This document shows positions 25,628 to 37,100 of a stretch of DNA of 64,000 nucleotides, one piece after another (within the stretch, counting starts at the first letter, position 1; each line of letters starts with the position of its first letter). This DNA comes from an uncultured Bacteroidota bacterium (GTDB lineage: Bacteria; Bacteroidota; Bacteroidia; 2-12-FULL-35-15). The stretch is taken from NCBI GenBank assembly GCA_903847205.1, contig CAINDA010000024.1:1-64000 (forward strand), written 5' to 3'. A model generated the notes under the pieces. The model had not been told where the DNA came from, did no database searches, and saw only the letters and a list, made by a program, of their open reading frames with translations. The position numbers and the translations under genes are program-made.

Positions 25628-28600
25628 ATGATCAAGTTTCTTAGAAATATTATAGGGTTTTCGCTGAAAAATAAATATTTTATTTTATTCTCAGCGGCAA
25701 TTCTTATCATAGCCGGTATTATTACCTTCATTCAAATGCCTATTGAGGCTTTCCCAGATGTTACAAATACCGAAATAGATATTATTACCCAATGGACGGG
25801 CCGAAGCGCAGAAGAGGTAGAAAAATTCGTAACGATTCCTATTGAAATTGCAATGAATCCGGTGCAGGGTAAAACAAGCCTGCGTTCCACCAGCATCTTT
25901 GGTTTATCGTATGTGAAAATAATTTTTGATGATAATGTTCTTGACAAAGATGCACGCCAGCAGGTAATGAATCTGCTGCCTAATGCAACACTTCCAGGTA
26001 ACGCACAGCCTGCTGTACAGCCTCCTGTAGGTCCTACCGGCGAAGTTTACCGTTATTCACTCAAAAGCTCTTTCAGAGACGTAAGGGAATTAAAAACCAT
26101 GCAGGACTGGGTGATAGACCGGCAGCTTAAAAGTGTGCCTGGAGTTGGCGATGTAAATAGCTTTGGAGGTAAAACTAAAACATTTGAAATAAAAGTAGAT
26201 CCTGGAAAACTGACAAATCTCGGACTGACAGCATTAGATGTATTTACGGCTGTTCAAAAAACAAATATCAATGTCGGCGGTGATATGATTATTCAAAACA
26301 ATCAAGCCTTTGTTGTAAGAGGTATAGGATTATTGAATGATATTGAAGAAATAAAAAACATTGTTATTGAAAATAACAATGGAGTACCGCTGCTTGTAAA
26401 AGATATTGCAGCTGTTGAAGTTTCAAATATGCCTCGTTTAGGCTGGGTTGCCAAAAGCGCTAGAGTAAAAGGTTCAAATGGAAAAGATTCTATTACGGAT
26501 GAAAAAGATGTTGTAGAAGCCATCATTGTAATGAGGAAAGGAGAAAATCCTTCTGAAGTTGTTAAAGGAATTGAAGAAAAAGTAGCATATCTAAACCAAT
26601 ACATTCTTCCGGCTGACACAAAAATAATCCCCTATTACGACCGCTCAGACCTGATTGAATACGCCACTCACACTGTTATGCACAACCTTGTAGAGGGGAT
26701 ATTATTAGTAACCTTACTCGTTTCCCTCTTTATGTTTAACTGGCGCACAACACTAACTGTTTCCATTATTATACCTATGGCACTTTTGTTTGCATTCATT
26801 TGTCTTCATTTAATGCACATGAGCGCGAACCTGCTTTCTTTAGGTGCAATAGATTTCGGGATAATAATCGACGGAGCGGTGGTGATGGTGGAGGGGATTT
26901 TTGTTGTGATGGATGAAAAGGCGCGAGAAATGGGAATGGAACGTTTTAATAAGCTTGCTAAAATGAAGATGATAAAGATGAAAGGGGCTGAGCTCGGGAA
27001 ATCAATTTTCTTTGCCAAGCTCATTATCATTGCAGCATTACTTCCCATTTTCGCCTTTCAAAAAGTAGAAGGTAAAATGTTTACTCCTCTTGCTTACACT
27101 CTGGGGTTTGCATTGCTTGGTGCTTTGATAACAACCTTAACGCTGGTGCCTGTTCTCATCAGTATGCTCCTCCGGAAAAATGTCCGCGAAAAACATAACC
27201 CGATTGTAGAATTTTTAACAAACTTTATGACTGCGGGTTTTGAAAAAGCACATAAAAATAAAAAAACTGTCCTAATATCTTCTTTAGTCATTATGATTCT
27301 TGGAATTGGTTCTTTCAGATTTTTGGGGGGCGAATTTTTACCCGAACTCAATGAAGGCTCTATCTGGCTGCGTGTGCAGGCTCCATATAGTATTGCCTTA
27401 GAAAAGTCGGTAACAATTTCTACAAAAATCAGAAGTCTTTTGATGACTTTTCCGCAGGTAAAATATGCAGTATCTCAAACCGGAAGACCTGATAACGGCA
27501 CCGATGTTGCAGGTTTTTACAACAATGAGTTTTCAGTGATTCTATATCCTCAGGAAAATTGGAAACCTAAAATTTCAAAAGAAGAACTGATTGATCAGAT
27601 GAATAAAAAATTGTCTGTAATCCCAGGTGTAAACCTTAATTTTTCACAGCCGATTATGGATAATGTTGAAGAAGCGGTATCTGGAGTTAAAGGTTCTATC
27701 TGTGTAAAAATATATGGTGATTCACTGAATTATATGGAGAAAAATATAACTCAGGTGTATAACATATTAAAAACGGTAAAGGGCATTGAAGATTTAGGAG
27801 TTATTTACAATATCGGCCAGCCCGAATTTGATATTAATCTTGATCAGCGTAAAATGGCAATGTATGGTGTAGCAGCTGCCGATGCTGATGCAGTAATAAG
27901 TATGGCAATTGGAGGATTGAGCCCTGGAGGCCAGCCTGCAACGAGTTTGTATGAAGGCATTAAAGTTTTCGATGTTCGCGTGAGACTTCCGGAAGAATTC
28001 AGAAAAACGCCGGCGCAGATTGGAGAATTATTAGTTCCTACCCAGAGCGGAAGCCGGGTGCCTATTAAAGAAATTGCACAAATTTCACAAAAGACAGGCC
28101 CTTGCTTAATTTTTAGAGATGACAATAAACGTTATTCTGCTCTCAAGTTTTCTGTTAGAGATAGAGACATGGGAAGCGCCATTGAAGAAGCCCAGCAAAA
28201 AGTCGATGCAGCAATTTCATTGAAAAGAGGCTATAAAATGGCCTGGCAGGGTGATTTTGAGAACCAGCAAAGAGCAACCAAGAGGCTGACTCAGGTTGTG
28301 CCGATAAGTTTATTATTAATATTCCTTTTGCTGTTCAGCATGTTCGGCAATTTTAAAGATGCCGGATTAATATTTTTAAATGTACCTTTTGCAATTGTAG
28401 GAGGTATTATAGCTTTGCATATAACCGGTACTAATTTCAGTATTTCGGCTGGTATCGGGTTTATAGCCCTTTTTGGTATCTGTATTTTATTCGGAGTGCT
28501 GCTCATTGAGGAAATGAAGCATAATATGATGCTCGCCAGTATGGAAAAACATTCTCTATTCGATGCGGTTAAGAGGGGAGTGAGGTCAAAAATACGGCCA

Positions 28601-28801
28601 GTAATGATGACAGCTTTAATGGCCGCAATAGGTTTATTACCTGCTGCAGTTTCGCATGGTATCGGGTCTGAAAGTTCAAGACCATTAGCAAGAGTTGTAA
28701 TCGGCGGTATTTTGTGTGCAATGATTTTTTCTCTTTGGGTTTTTCCTCTCGTATTTGAATGGGCTTATAGAAATAAAAACCAGCCGGAGACAGAGGATTA
28801 A
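25628..28801 (+). CDS. CzcA-like heavy-metal RND efflux pump
   Basis: 1057 residues, full length for HME-RND transporters, with 12 predicted helices and two large periplasmic loops. Helix 4 carries DFGIIIDGAVVMVEG, giving Asp409, Asp415 and Glu422. This D-x5-D-x6-E pattern is the proton-relay signature of CzcA-type (divalent cation) pumps and differs from the CusA copper/silver type. Other family blocks are QMPIEAFPDVTNTEIDI, SAEEVEKFVTIPIE and LGGEFLPELNEGSIW. It is predicted to drive Zn, Co, Cd or Ni out of the cell with the two preceding gene products; the exact metal is not decidable from sequence. Confidence 0.93.
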   Translation: MIKFLRNIIGFSLKNKYFILFSAAILIIAGIITFIQMPIEAFPDVTNTEIDIITQWTGRSAEEVEKFVTIPIEIAMNPVQGKTSLRSTSIFGLSYVKIIFDDNVLDKDARQQVMNLLPNATLPGNAQPAVQPPVGPTGEVYRYSLKSSFRDVRELKTMQDWVIDRQLKSVPGVGDVNSFGGKTKTFEIKVDPGKLTNLGLTALDVFTAVQKTNINVGGDMIIQNNQAFVVRGIGLLNDIEEIKNIVIENNNGVPLLVKDIAAVEVSNMPRLGWVAKSARVKGSNGKDSITDEKDVVEAIIVMRKGENPSEVVKGIEEKVAYLNQYILPADTKIIPYYDRSDLIEYATHTVMHNLVEGILLVTLLVSLFMFNWRTTLTVSIIIPMALLFAFICLHLMHMSANLLSLGAIDFGIIIDGAVVMVEGIFVVMDEKAREMGMERFNKLAKMKMIKMKGAELGKSIFFAKLIIIAALLPIFAFQKVEGKMFTPLAYTLGFALLGALITTLTLVPVLISMLLRKNVREKHNPIVEFLTNFMTAGFEKAHKNKKTVLISSLVIMILGIGSFRFLGGEFLPELNEGSIWLRVQAPYSIALEKSVTISTKIRSLLMTFPQVKYAVSQTGRPDNGTDVAGFYNNEFSVILYPQENWKPKISKEELIDQMNKKLSVIPGVNLNFSQPIMDNVEEAVSGVKGSICVKIYGDSLNYMEKNITQVYNILKTVKGIEDLGVIYNIGQPEFDINLDQRKMAMYGVAAADADAVISMAIGGLSPGGQPATSLYEGIKVFDVRVRLPEEFRKTPAQIGELLVPTQSGSRVPIKEIAQISQKTGPCLIFRDDNKRYSALKFSVRDRDMGSAIEEAQQKVDAAISLKRGYKMAWQGDFENQQRATKRLTQVVPISLLLIFLLLFSMFGNFKDAGLIFLNVPFAIVGGIIALHITGTNFSISAGIGFIALFGICILFGVLLIEEMKHNMMLASMEKHSLFDAVKRGVRSKIRPVMMTALMAAIGLLPAAVSHGIGSESSRPLARVVIGGILCAMIFSLWVFPLVFEWAYRNKNQPETED

Positions 28802-28924
28802 TTACCGAAGTTTTTCAGGGGGACAATTATTAATCTTAAAGCATATATTTTATTTTTGGGCAGATTCTTATCCCATCCTCCCCTCCAATTATAGTTTAGC
28901 GATATTTTCAGTTGAGACATAGTG

Positions 28925-29134
28925 TCCGTAAACCAGTACCGATGCATTCCCGAAATGCGGATAGGGTCCGTACACTAGTACGGATGCGTTCCCGAAATGC
29001 AGATAGGGTCCGTACAGTAGTACGGATGAATTCCCGAAATGCGGATAGGTTCCGTACACTAGTACCGATGCGTTCCGGAAACGGGAATAGGGTTCGTACA
29101 CTAGTATGGGTGCATTCATGATTTAGGAATAGGG
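28925..29134. repeat. 42-bp tandem array of double hairpins
   Basis: Five units begin at 28925, 28967, 29009, 29051 and 29093, exactly 42 bp apart, with point differences. Most units contain two short stems: CCGTAC-ACTA-GTACGG (28968-28983 in unit 2) and GCATT-CCCGA-AATGC-type pairs. Several substitutions keep pairing by wobble or compensation. Both strands stay open in one frame (14-residue repeats, because 42 is a multiple of 3), which I judge incidental. Sequence and period place it beside, but not homologous to, the 1-273 array. Confidence 0.9.
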
Positions 29135-29317
29135 ACCATAATAATTTGTAAAGACAATATCCGCATTATATTAAAAGAGATAATGCAGTCTTAACTCTAT
29201 TTTGAAATTGATTAATTTGTTAGCGAATTCAATTGTTTTAATGCCCAATCGAAAGCTTTAATGCGAAATTGCAGGATGAATTTAACGTTGATTCCAATAG
29301 TGAACAAACCATAAAAA

Positions 29318-29353
29318 AAACCGCCCTTCTCAAATATTTGAGAAGGGCGGTTT
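29318..29353. terminator. Strong bidirectional terminator
   Basis: A perfect 18-bp inverted repeat (AAACCGCCCTTCTCAAAT and its complement) preceded by an A-run and followed by T-rich sequence. It lies 20 bp downstream of the DUF4412 gene on the minus strand. Confidence 0.95.
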
Positions 29354-29372
29354 CCTTTTAATAAACTAAATA

Positions 29373-30020
29373 TTATTTTTCAAACTTGTTATATCCTTTA
29401 GGAATTTCAAAGGTGTTTGCAGGTATTGATTTTTTTGTGATTTTAGTAACTTCCAGGCGTCCTGTTTCTTTGCCGTTAGTATCAGTCTGCACTGAAAGCA
29501 TTGGGAACATGTTTTTTGTGTCTGGAATCTGCAGGAAATAAACTGAAGCTTTGTCCTTACGGTTTAACTGGTGCAGAAGCTTTTCAAAGAAAGTAAATTT
29601 ACCTTCAGCCAGCCAATAAGTGATTATAGTATTTTCAGTATTGTTAGTCACAATATATTCCTGACATTTATAACCTTGAAGATTTTTTACGTTTTGCCCC
29701 TTTTTAGATGAACAAGTTCCTTTAATAATAGGGTCCGCAGGTGTAGGCTGCTCCATATACAATTTACGTTCGTGGTTTAACGACTTCATTGTTTTTGCAG
29801 ATAAATCCACTAAAAAGGAGCCTTCTACATTATGAGATCTGCTGCCGATTTCATCCACTCTTACATTATTGTCTTTCACATAATAAATATAGCTTGTGGT
29901 ATCTGTATGCGATGCTTTTTTGAATTCGATTACACCTTCGAATGATTGCGATACAGCAGTATAAGAGAATGCTGCCATCAACGCAATTGCCGGTACAATT
30001 TTAAAAATGGATTTTTTCAT
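29373..30020 (-). CDS. Exported DUF4412 protein
   Basis: 215 residues with a signal peptide (ending YTAVSQ). The mature part opens with SFEGVIEFKK and contains YYVKDNNVRVDE and SFLVDLSAKTMKSLNHERKLY, the pattern of the DUF4412 family, which folds like LolA-type lipoprotein carriers (family knowledge; the role is not proven). It is probably periplasmic. It is a single gene with its own promoter and terminator. Confidence 0.85.
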   Translation of the reverse strand: MKKSIFKIVPAIALMAAFSYTAVSQSFEGVIEFKKASHTDTTSYIYYVKDNNVRVDEIGSRSHNVEGSFLVDLSAKTMKSLNHERKLYMEQPTPADPIIKGTCSSKKGQNVKNLQGYKCQEYIVTNNTENTIITYWLAEGKFTFFEKLLHQLNRKDKASVYFLQIPDTKNMFPMLSVQTDTNGKETGRLEVTKITKKSIPANTFEIPKGYNKFEK

Positions 30021-30478
30021 TTTTTAGGTTTTAATATTAAGTTTTTATTATTTTCTGTGTAAAAAACAATCTTACTGTAAGTGCGCAAAAATAGTAAAAT
30101 TTTTATTGTTACAGTGCTATTTCAAAAGTTGTACCAAAATTTTATTAACAGGATAAAGTTTGAAAATATTTTTAATTACTGATTTATTTCAAGAAGCATT
30201 TATATTCATTTATCGAATAAGGGCGCCTTATCTATAAGGTATTATTCCGTTTTAACAATTTTAATAAATATATAATGTCAAAAAAAGCGATACGAAGATA
30301 CATAAAAAAAATCAGGAATAATTCTACGAATCCAAACCATAAAGACGTTTAATTTCAAAAATAAAATCCAGATAGGCTTGTTTCTGCTGAAATAAAGGAT
30401 ATTTGCCAAAGAAATTGAAGAATTTATTTTATATTAACCAAGACCTGTAAAAAGAGAATTACAAAAGGAAAAAATAAT
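30021..30478. other. Spacer between DUF4412 gene and yraN
   Basis: 458 bp, AT-rich, containing the minus-strand promoter at 30086-30093. On the minus strand 30343-30435 is open without a start codon and reads NKFFNFFGKYPLFQQKQAY and onward to KRLYGLDS. This could be the tail of a decayed gene, but it is short. A 25-codon basic ORF (ATG at 30274) on the plus strand overlaps it. Neither is called as a gene. Confidence 0.4.
30086..30093 (-). promoter_or_regulatory. -7 box TATTTTTG of the DUF4412 gene
   Basis: The minus strand reads TATTTTTG followed by CGC, about 65 bp upstream of the ATG at 30020. Confidence 0.5.
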
Positions 30479-30841
30479 ATGGCAGAACATAATGTTACCG
30501 GGGCTAAAGGCGAAGAGTTAGCTGCAGAATTTTTAAAAAAGAAAGGCTATATAATCCTCGAAACAAATTGGAGATTTAAAAATCTGGAGGCAGATATTAT
30601 AGCCTCTTTTTCTAGTACCCTTGTAATTGCTGAGGTGAAAACCCGAAAAAGCAATTATTTCGGCGAACCTGAAACATTCGTTAATAAACAAAAACAAAAA
30701 AATTTAATTAATACTGCTAATGAATATGTGCTGCGTAATAATCTTGATTTGGAAGTCCGTTTTGATATTATTTCAATCATTTTAGGGAATGACCAAACGA
30801 AAATTAATCATATTGAAGGGGCATTTTATGCAACTGTTTAA
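30479..30841 (+). CDS. yraN: YraN family protein (UPF0102)
   Basis: 120 residues, normal for the family. It has the Holliday-junction-resolvase-like fold signature: GAKGEELAAEFLKKKGY, then LEADIIA and VIAEVKTRKS, which carry the acidic and Lys residues of the PD-(D/E)XK site (E..D...EVK). It is cytoplasmic and its cellular role is unsettled. It stands alone between two plus-strand promoter regions. Confidence 0.9.
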   Translation: MAEHNVTGAKGEELAAEFLKKKGYIILETNWRFKNLEADIIASFSSTLVIAEVKTRKSNYFGEPETFVNKQKQKNLINTANEYVLRNNLDLEVRFDIISIILGNDQTKINHIEGAFYATV

Positions 30842-30978
30842 TTTTTCGCACAAAAAATGATTTGTTTCTTGGATTTTATTGTTTTTAAAAATTAAATCTA
30901 AAGTCTTTGAAAGGCTCTGTCAGATGAAGTTTTAGAAGGCGATTGTAATAGCGGACAAGCATTGTATTTACTTTTTAG

Positions 30979-32046
<1,068 letters not shown>

Positions 32047-32109
32047 AATTAAATTCTTTAGAAGTTTTAAATTCAAATTTAAAAACGTTTCCTTTTTTAA
32101 GATTGAAAA

Positions 32110-32151
32110 CAGCAATAAAAAACCGCCTGTGAAGCGGTTTTTTTTATTGCT
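32110..32151. terminator. Bidirectional terminator downstream of gapA
   Basis: A long stem made of CAGCAATAAAAAACCGC and its near complement, closing a 6-7 nt loop, with A- and T-runs inside the arms. It lies between convergent genes. Confidence 0.88.
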
Positions 32152-32167
32152 GAATTTTAAAATTGAT

Positions 32168-33118
32168 TTAGTAAGGTTTAATAATCTGTTTCGCAACGCC
32201 CTGCCCATTGATCCAATTAGCTTTGTATCCGTAAGGACATCCGGTTGCGGCATTTCCGTTTGCATCAACTCCGTATGTAACAGTAAGTACATGCGCTAAT
32301 CCATTAAGAATTCTTACTCCGCTTAAGGGTCTGTATAAGCAGGTTCCTCCGTAAATATTAAAAACAACAGGAGTTGGTATGCTGATCTCAAAGGTTTCTC
32401 CTATTCTGTTGGTTCCCCACATAGCGGTGTTAGAATAACCGCTGACTGCTGTATCGCCTGCTATTGAAGCTGATATTATGCTGTTGGATATAGAAAAAGT
32501 TCTTGTTCTTGCAGCACCCCAGGTACGGTTGGTGCCGTCGTCGAAAGTTAATACCATATTTGCCCTTACTTTGTGAACGATTGAATTTGGGTTAGTAAGT
32601 AAATCAGCAACTACTCCTCCGCTTACATTAGTAATACTGTGGGTTCCGTTAAGAGTGAGTGATTTATTCTCGATAAGATTGGTAACCTTATAGTTATTAA
32701 AAGTAAGTGTTATTTTAGCGCCCTGCACCCTCCATCTTGTTACTGTGCTTCCGTTGTATGGAAGCTGAATGCTGATAGATCCGGAACGGGATTTTGTATT
32801 GTCGCAGTTATTGCCGTTATAATTCAATACAATTAAGCCTGTTGCCTTTTGAGAGCTGTCAATGGTAATATTGCAAAACGGAAATGATTCCACGCCTCTT
32901 GTTGTTGAGATCCCCTGCAAAGCAGTGTTCGCGTCATCCATACATTGGTTTGTTTCATTTTCTATTTTCGATTGATCTCCTGCAGTAACCGATTGCTGTG
33001 TGGCATCATCAATTGGTGAAACCTGGGTAGGCCCATTGCTTTTTTTACAGCCGGTAATAAATGCACCTAAAAGCACTATAGCTGTGATGCTTCCGAAAAT
33101 TGTTTTTTTATTTTTCAT
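32168..33118 (-). CDS. Lipoprotein of unknown function
   Basis: 316 residues with a lipoprotein signal (VLLGAFITGCKKS). The mature part is predicted mostly beta and rich in Asn, Thr and Ser, with five cysteines (QCMDD, FCNIT, NNCDN, GTCLY, GCPYG) that may form disulfides. No known domain was recognised. It resembles other surface or periplasmic lipoproteins of Bacteroidota only in general composition. It is monocistronic. Confidence 0.75.
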   Translation of the reverse strand: MKNKKTIFGSITAIVLLGAFITGCKKSNGPTQVSPIDDATQQSVTAGDQSKIENETNQCMDDANTALQGISTTRGVESFPFCNITIDSSQKATGLIVLNYNGNNCDNTKSRSGSISIQLPYNGSTVTRWRVQGAKITLTFNNYKVTNLIENKSLTLNGTHSITNVSGGVVADLLTNPNSIVHKVRANMVLTFDDGTNRTWGAARTRTFSISNSIISASIAGDTAVSGYSNTAMWGTNRIGETFEISIPTPVVFNIYGGTCLYRPLSGVRILNGLAHVLTVTYGVDANGNAATGCPYGYKANWINGQGVAKQIIKPY

Positions 33119-33322
33119 GTTTTTTTTAGTTAATGCCTTTTATTAAAATGAATTTTGCCGTGTGACTATGATGTTTTGAAAAGGTTTAATAAGGTTAGCA
33201 ATTTTTTTTATTTTCTATAAAAATGAATTCAGCTGAAAGTTTATTATAAATAACAAGTCTAAAATATAAATTTTATTTTGATTTTCAATTGTAAGATAAC
33301 GGACAAAATTTTTTTTTGTTGT

Positions 33323-34072
33323 TTATTTATAATATTTTAATTCCAGGTTTTTTCCGTCAAAAACGGCAAAGCTCTTATAATTCACCCATTCGCCCAAGTT
33401 TATGTAACGGCTGCTGTTATTCAGTTTGATGTCGAGCGGCAAATGGCGGTGGCCGAAAATAAAGTAATCAAAATGTTCTTTTATTAAAATCTCTTTAGAA
33501 TAAACAACCAGCCATTCATTTTCTTCACCATTAAATTTTTCATCCAAAGGGCCGTTTGATAATCGGCTTTTGTTCGACCAGAAATTTGCCATACTCATTG
33601 CAAAGTTAGGATGCAGCCTTGCGAAAAGCCATTGACAGACAGGGTTAGCAAAAACTTTTTTAATGAATTTGTATCCATGATCTCCCGGGCCCAGGCCGTC
33701 GCCGTGTCCCAGATAAAATTTTTTTCCGTTATACTCTCTTGTTATCGGGTTTCGAAAAATATTTACTCCTAATTCTTTTGGAAAATAGTCAAACATCCAC
33801 ATATCGTGATTGCCTGTAAAAAATGTTACAGGTATTCCTGAATCAGTTATCTCAGCCAGCTTTCCCAATAAACGCGAAAACCCTTTTGGGACAGTGTGTT
33901 TATATTCAAACCAAAAATCAAAAACATCGCCCATCAGATAAATTTCCTGAGCATCCTGTTTTATCTCGTCAAGCCATTTAACAATAAGCTTTTCGCGGAC
34001 CAGACTTTTTTCGAAGTCAGGAACGCCGAGGTGAAAATCAGATGCGAAATATATTTTTTTGCCGGCGTTCAA
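33323..34072 (-). CDS. lpxH: UDP-2,3-diacylglucosamine diphosphatase (LpxH-type)
   Basis: 249 residues. It has all metallophosphoesterase motifs in order: ASDFHLG, LMGDVFDFWFE, FTGNHDMW, LGHGDG and FGHRHLP. The DFWFEY variant is typical of LpxH, which removes UMP from UDP-2,3-diacylglucosamine in lipid A synthesis at the inner membrane. It follows the M1 peptidase gene on the same strand, 32 bp after its stop, so it is likely in the same transcript. Confidence 0.9.
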   Translation of the reverse strand: MNAGKKIYFASDFHLGVPDFEKSLVREKLIVKWLDEIKQDAQEIYLMGDVFDFWFEYKHTVPKGFSRLLGKLAEITDSGIPVTFFTGNHDMWMFDYFPKELGVNIFRNPITREYNGKKFYLGHGDGLGPGDHGYKFIKKVFANPVCQWLFARLHPNFAMSMANFWSNKSRLSNGPLDEKFNGEENEWLVVYSKEILIKEHFDYFIFGHRHLPLDIKLNNSSRYINLGEWVNYKSFAVFDGKNLELKYYK

Positions 34073-34104
34073 TTTTTATTTACAAATAAATGAATAAATT
34101 TTTT

Positions 34105-37100
34105 CTAAATACTTTTCACTAAATCAAATGGGTTCATTAGATTCAAATTTAATGTAAACCTGATTGTTTCCGCATATTTTAAATTATTGGCACTCTTGTA
34201 ATCCTGGAAATCTTTTGAAATTACTAATGGGAAATAAATTTCAAAAATATTTTTAGCAAAGCTTAATGAAATTCCGGCATCATACAATAATTTCTGGCTG
34301 CCTGCACCTTCATTGGCAGCTGTTCCTAAATCAGCATATAAATTTACGGGCAGTTTTAAATTGCCCAATGATGATTTCAAATTTACAGCAGTTATCCATT
34401 TTGATGTCTGCCCGAGCGTAGAATAAAATTTAAAACCGCCGTCGGTTTCAGTAAATTGATTTCCAAGAATACCGTTTGTTTCGCTTCTTCCCAAATAAAT
34501 ATTATCATAGAGATAATCCTGTGTTCCGTTTTGTCCGCTCATGCGGAAGCGGAAAGCATTTTCGTCATTCTGCCTGTTTTGGTTTAAGGCAGGTACGTTT
34601 CCACTAGTCGTATTCGATACAATAAATGTTCCGGCAAAAAAACGTATATCAATACCTTTATTTTTCTTTTGAAATTTATAAGTATAGTCAGCAGTCAGTG
34701 ATGTTTTAATCATTTCATCAATGGAGGTGCCGGAAGCATTATCCCTTTGTCCGCCCTCCTGAAAATTAAGGCGCATGCTGAAAGGCTTTAATGCATCACT
34801 TTTTTTGAATTGATAAGTTACGTCGTTAAAGCGGTACATAGTTTTTGTACGCAGGTACAGCATGTCGTTACCGCTGATAACGCCAGTGTATGAATCTTTA
34901 AGGATAGTAATATTTCTATAACGCAGGGTGTTTTTTATTTTACTCCTTGGATATGATTTTTTGAATTCGATATTTAACTCCGGTGCAATTTTATTAAAAT
35001 TTAAATCAGGCTGTTCGTTGGAATAGGCATAGCGCGCGCCTGTTATGCCGAGTGAAATATTTTGAAAAGCAGTTTCATTCGGAAAAATTGTATAAGTTAA
35101 TCTGCCATAACCCGCCAAATCCTTTGTGCCGAAGCTGTATAAAGGCATCAGCTGAAATTCGAATTTTTTCTGCGGCAGCAGGTTGTTATAGAATGCAGCC
35201 CCCAGCATCCATTTATTATAGTTATTCCAGCCTGCAGCAGGTGAATAAAAAAGCTGCGCTTTATCTGGATTGTCAAGACTTCCTAAAAACTGAAGTTTTA
35301 AAGGGGCCATTTTGTTAAAGAGGCCTTTGCTTCTGATGGTATTATTATTCCTGTTTATCTCAGGCATGTTTTCAATAAAATCAATTTTAAAATAATCAGC
35401 ATCGCACGCTGGAAAGTTTAATGTCTGTTTATCTTCAAAACCTTCGTAAATCATTGTGTTTACAACCTGTTTATCTTTAATTGCCTGAATAAAAACCGGC
35501 CCGTTGATGTCACCCCTGTTTTTTACTTCGAGTTCCCAGGAGCCGTCTTCTAACTTGTCGCAGAACGTCAGGCTGTAATCCAACTTTTTTGAGGAGTTAA
35601 TCAGATCGTCAAAAAACCAGCTTAACTTTTTTCCAGTGGCCTGTTCCATAACTTTTCGGAAATCGCCCGGCATAGGGTGTTTATAATGCCATTCGTCAAA
35701 ATAACGCTGCATAGCTTTATCCATTTCTTTTTCACCGAGGTATGCTCTTAGGTAATCAAAAACTATTGCAGTTTTAGAATAAATAACTCCGCCGTAATTT
35801 AATTCGGTGCATTCATAGGCAGGTGTTTCAATCGGCTGATCTTCATTTTTAGCGGCGGGGAGTTTATATGATAACTCGTACTGCGCTTTTTGTTTATAGC
35901 GCTCTAAGTCAAACATCCTGCCTATACGGTTATCCGCCATTCTGCCTACTAATTTTTTATTCGGATATTTTGTTTCAACATACCGCAGTTCATTGTAAGA
36001 ATTAATGCCTTCATCCATCCATGGATGAACACGTTCATTAGATCCGAGCATGCCGTAAAACCAATTGTGTCCTACTTCATGAGTAATTACAACATCCAGC
36101 ATAAAATCATTTACAGCATTGCCGATTACAGTAATGTTGGGATATTCCATACCGCCGCCGGCGCTGATAGTGCCGTCAACCGCAGTACAGTTATTGTAAG
36201 GATAATCGCCGTTCCAAAGCGAATAAAAATATACGGCATCATTCATATCTTTAATGCTGTTTTTCCACAAATCGCCCTGGGCATTGGTAAACATAGTCCA
36301 TGTTGTAACTTTATGCTTGCTGTGCGGAGTTTCCATTTCGCCTTTTAAAACATGATAACGTTTGTCGCAGAACCATGCAAAATCATGCACGTTGCTTTGT
36401 TTGAAACGAAGTGTTTTTGTTTCGGCATCAGAAGCAGGGAAAGCCTGATCTTTAGAATCAAAAGATGAGATCGCTTCTGTTTCTTTTACTTTTTGATTAA
36501 GCCATTCAATTTCTTTTTCACCGTCAACCATATCGCCGGTGGCGCCAAGCACATAATTTTGGGGCAGTGTAATACTTACATCAAAGCTGCCGAACTCCGA
36601 ATAAAATTCACCTTGATTTAAATAGGGCATGTAGTTCCATCCATTGCGGTCGTAAACAGCGGGTTTGGGATACCATTGTGTAATTTGATACGACTGCCCG
36701 ATGTGGCCGAGGCGGGAAAATCTACCTGAAGGAATTTTAACATGGAAAGGAGTAGTGATAGTAATTTTTTCTCCGCTTTTTAAGGGCTTGTTGAGATACA
36801 ATTTGCAGATATCAATACTGTCTGTTAATAATTCCCATTTGGCAGGCAGTCCGTTTATTTTAAAATCTATTTGATCAAAATAGCCCCGTTCATCATCTTT
36901 TGAATAATAAAATTTGGTGTCGTTGTTTGATAAAAATTGTTTTGCAAGAGGGGTTGTATTGTCTTTATAAGCATTCGCCCATAAGTGCATGTATATAAAG
37001 GAAAGCTGACTGGGTGAATTGTTAGTATATTCGATGCGTTCATCAGCTGAGATTTCGTTTTTTACATCGTCCAATTTTACATTAATAGTGTAATTTACTT

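Larger units (their letters stand above)
28802..29372. other. Intergenic region with a 42-bp repeat array and a terminator
   Basis: 571 bp without a convincing gene. It contains the tandem array at 28925-29134 and the bidirectional terminator at 29318-29353; the rest is AT-rich. Confidence 0.7.

Noticed and set aside
28889-29121. Overlapping open frames on both strands across the 42-bp array, encoding 14-residue repeats
   Set aside because: 42 bp is a multiple of three, so an array with no stop codon is automatically open in several frames. There is no ribosome-binding context, signal peptide or recognised domain, and hairpin symmetry better explains the sequence.
30274-30351. 25-codon basic ORF (MSKKAIRRYIKK...)
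   Set aside because: It is very short, AT-rich, without promoter or ribosome-binding support, and overlaps the antisense remnant.
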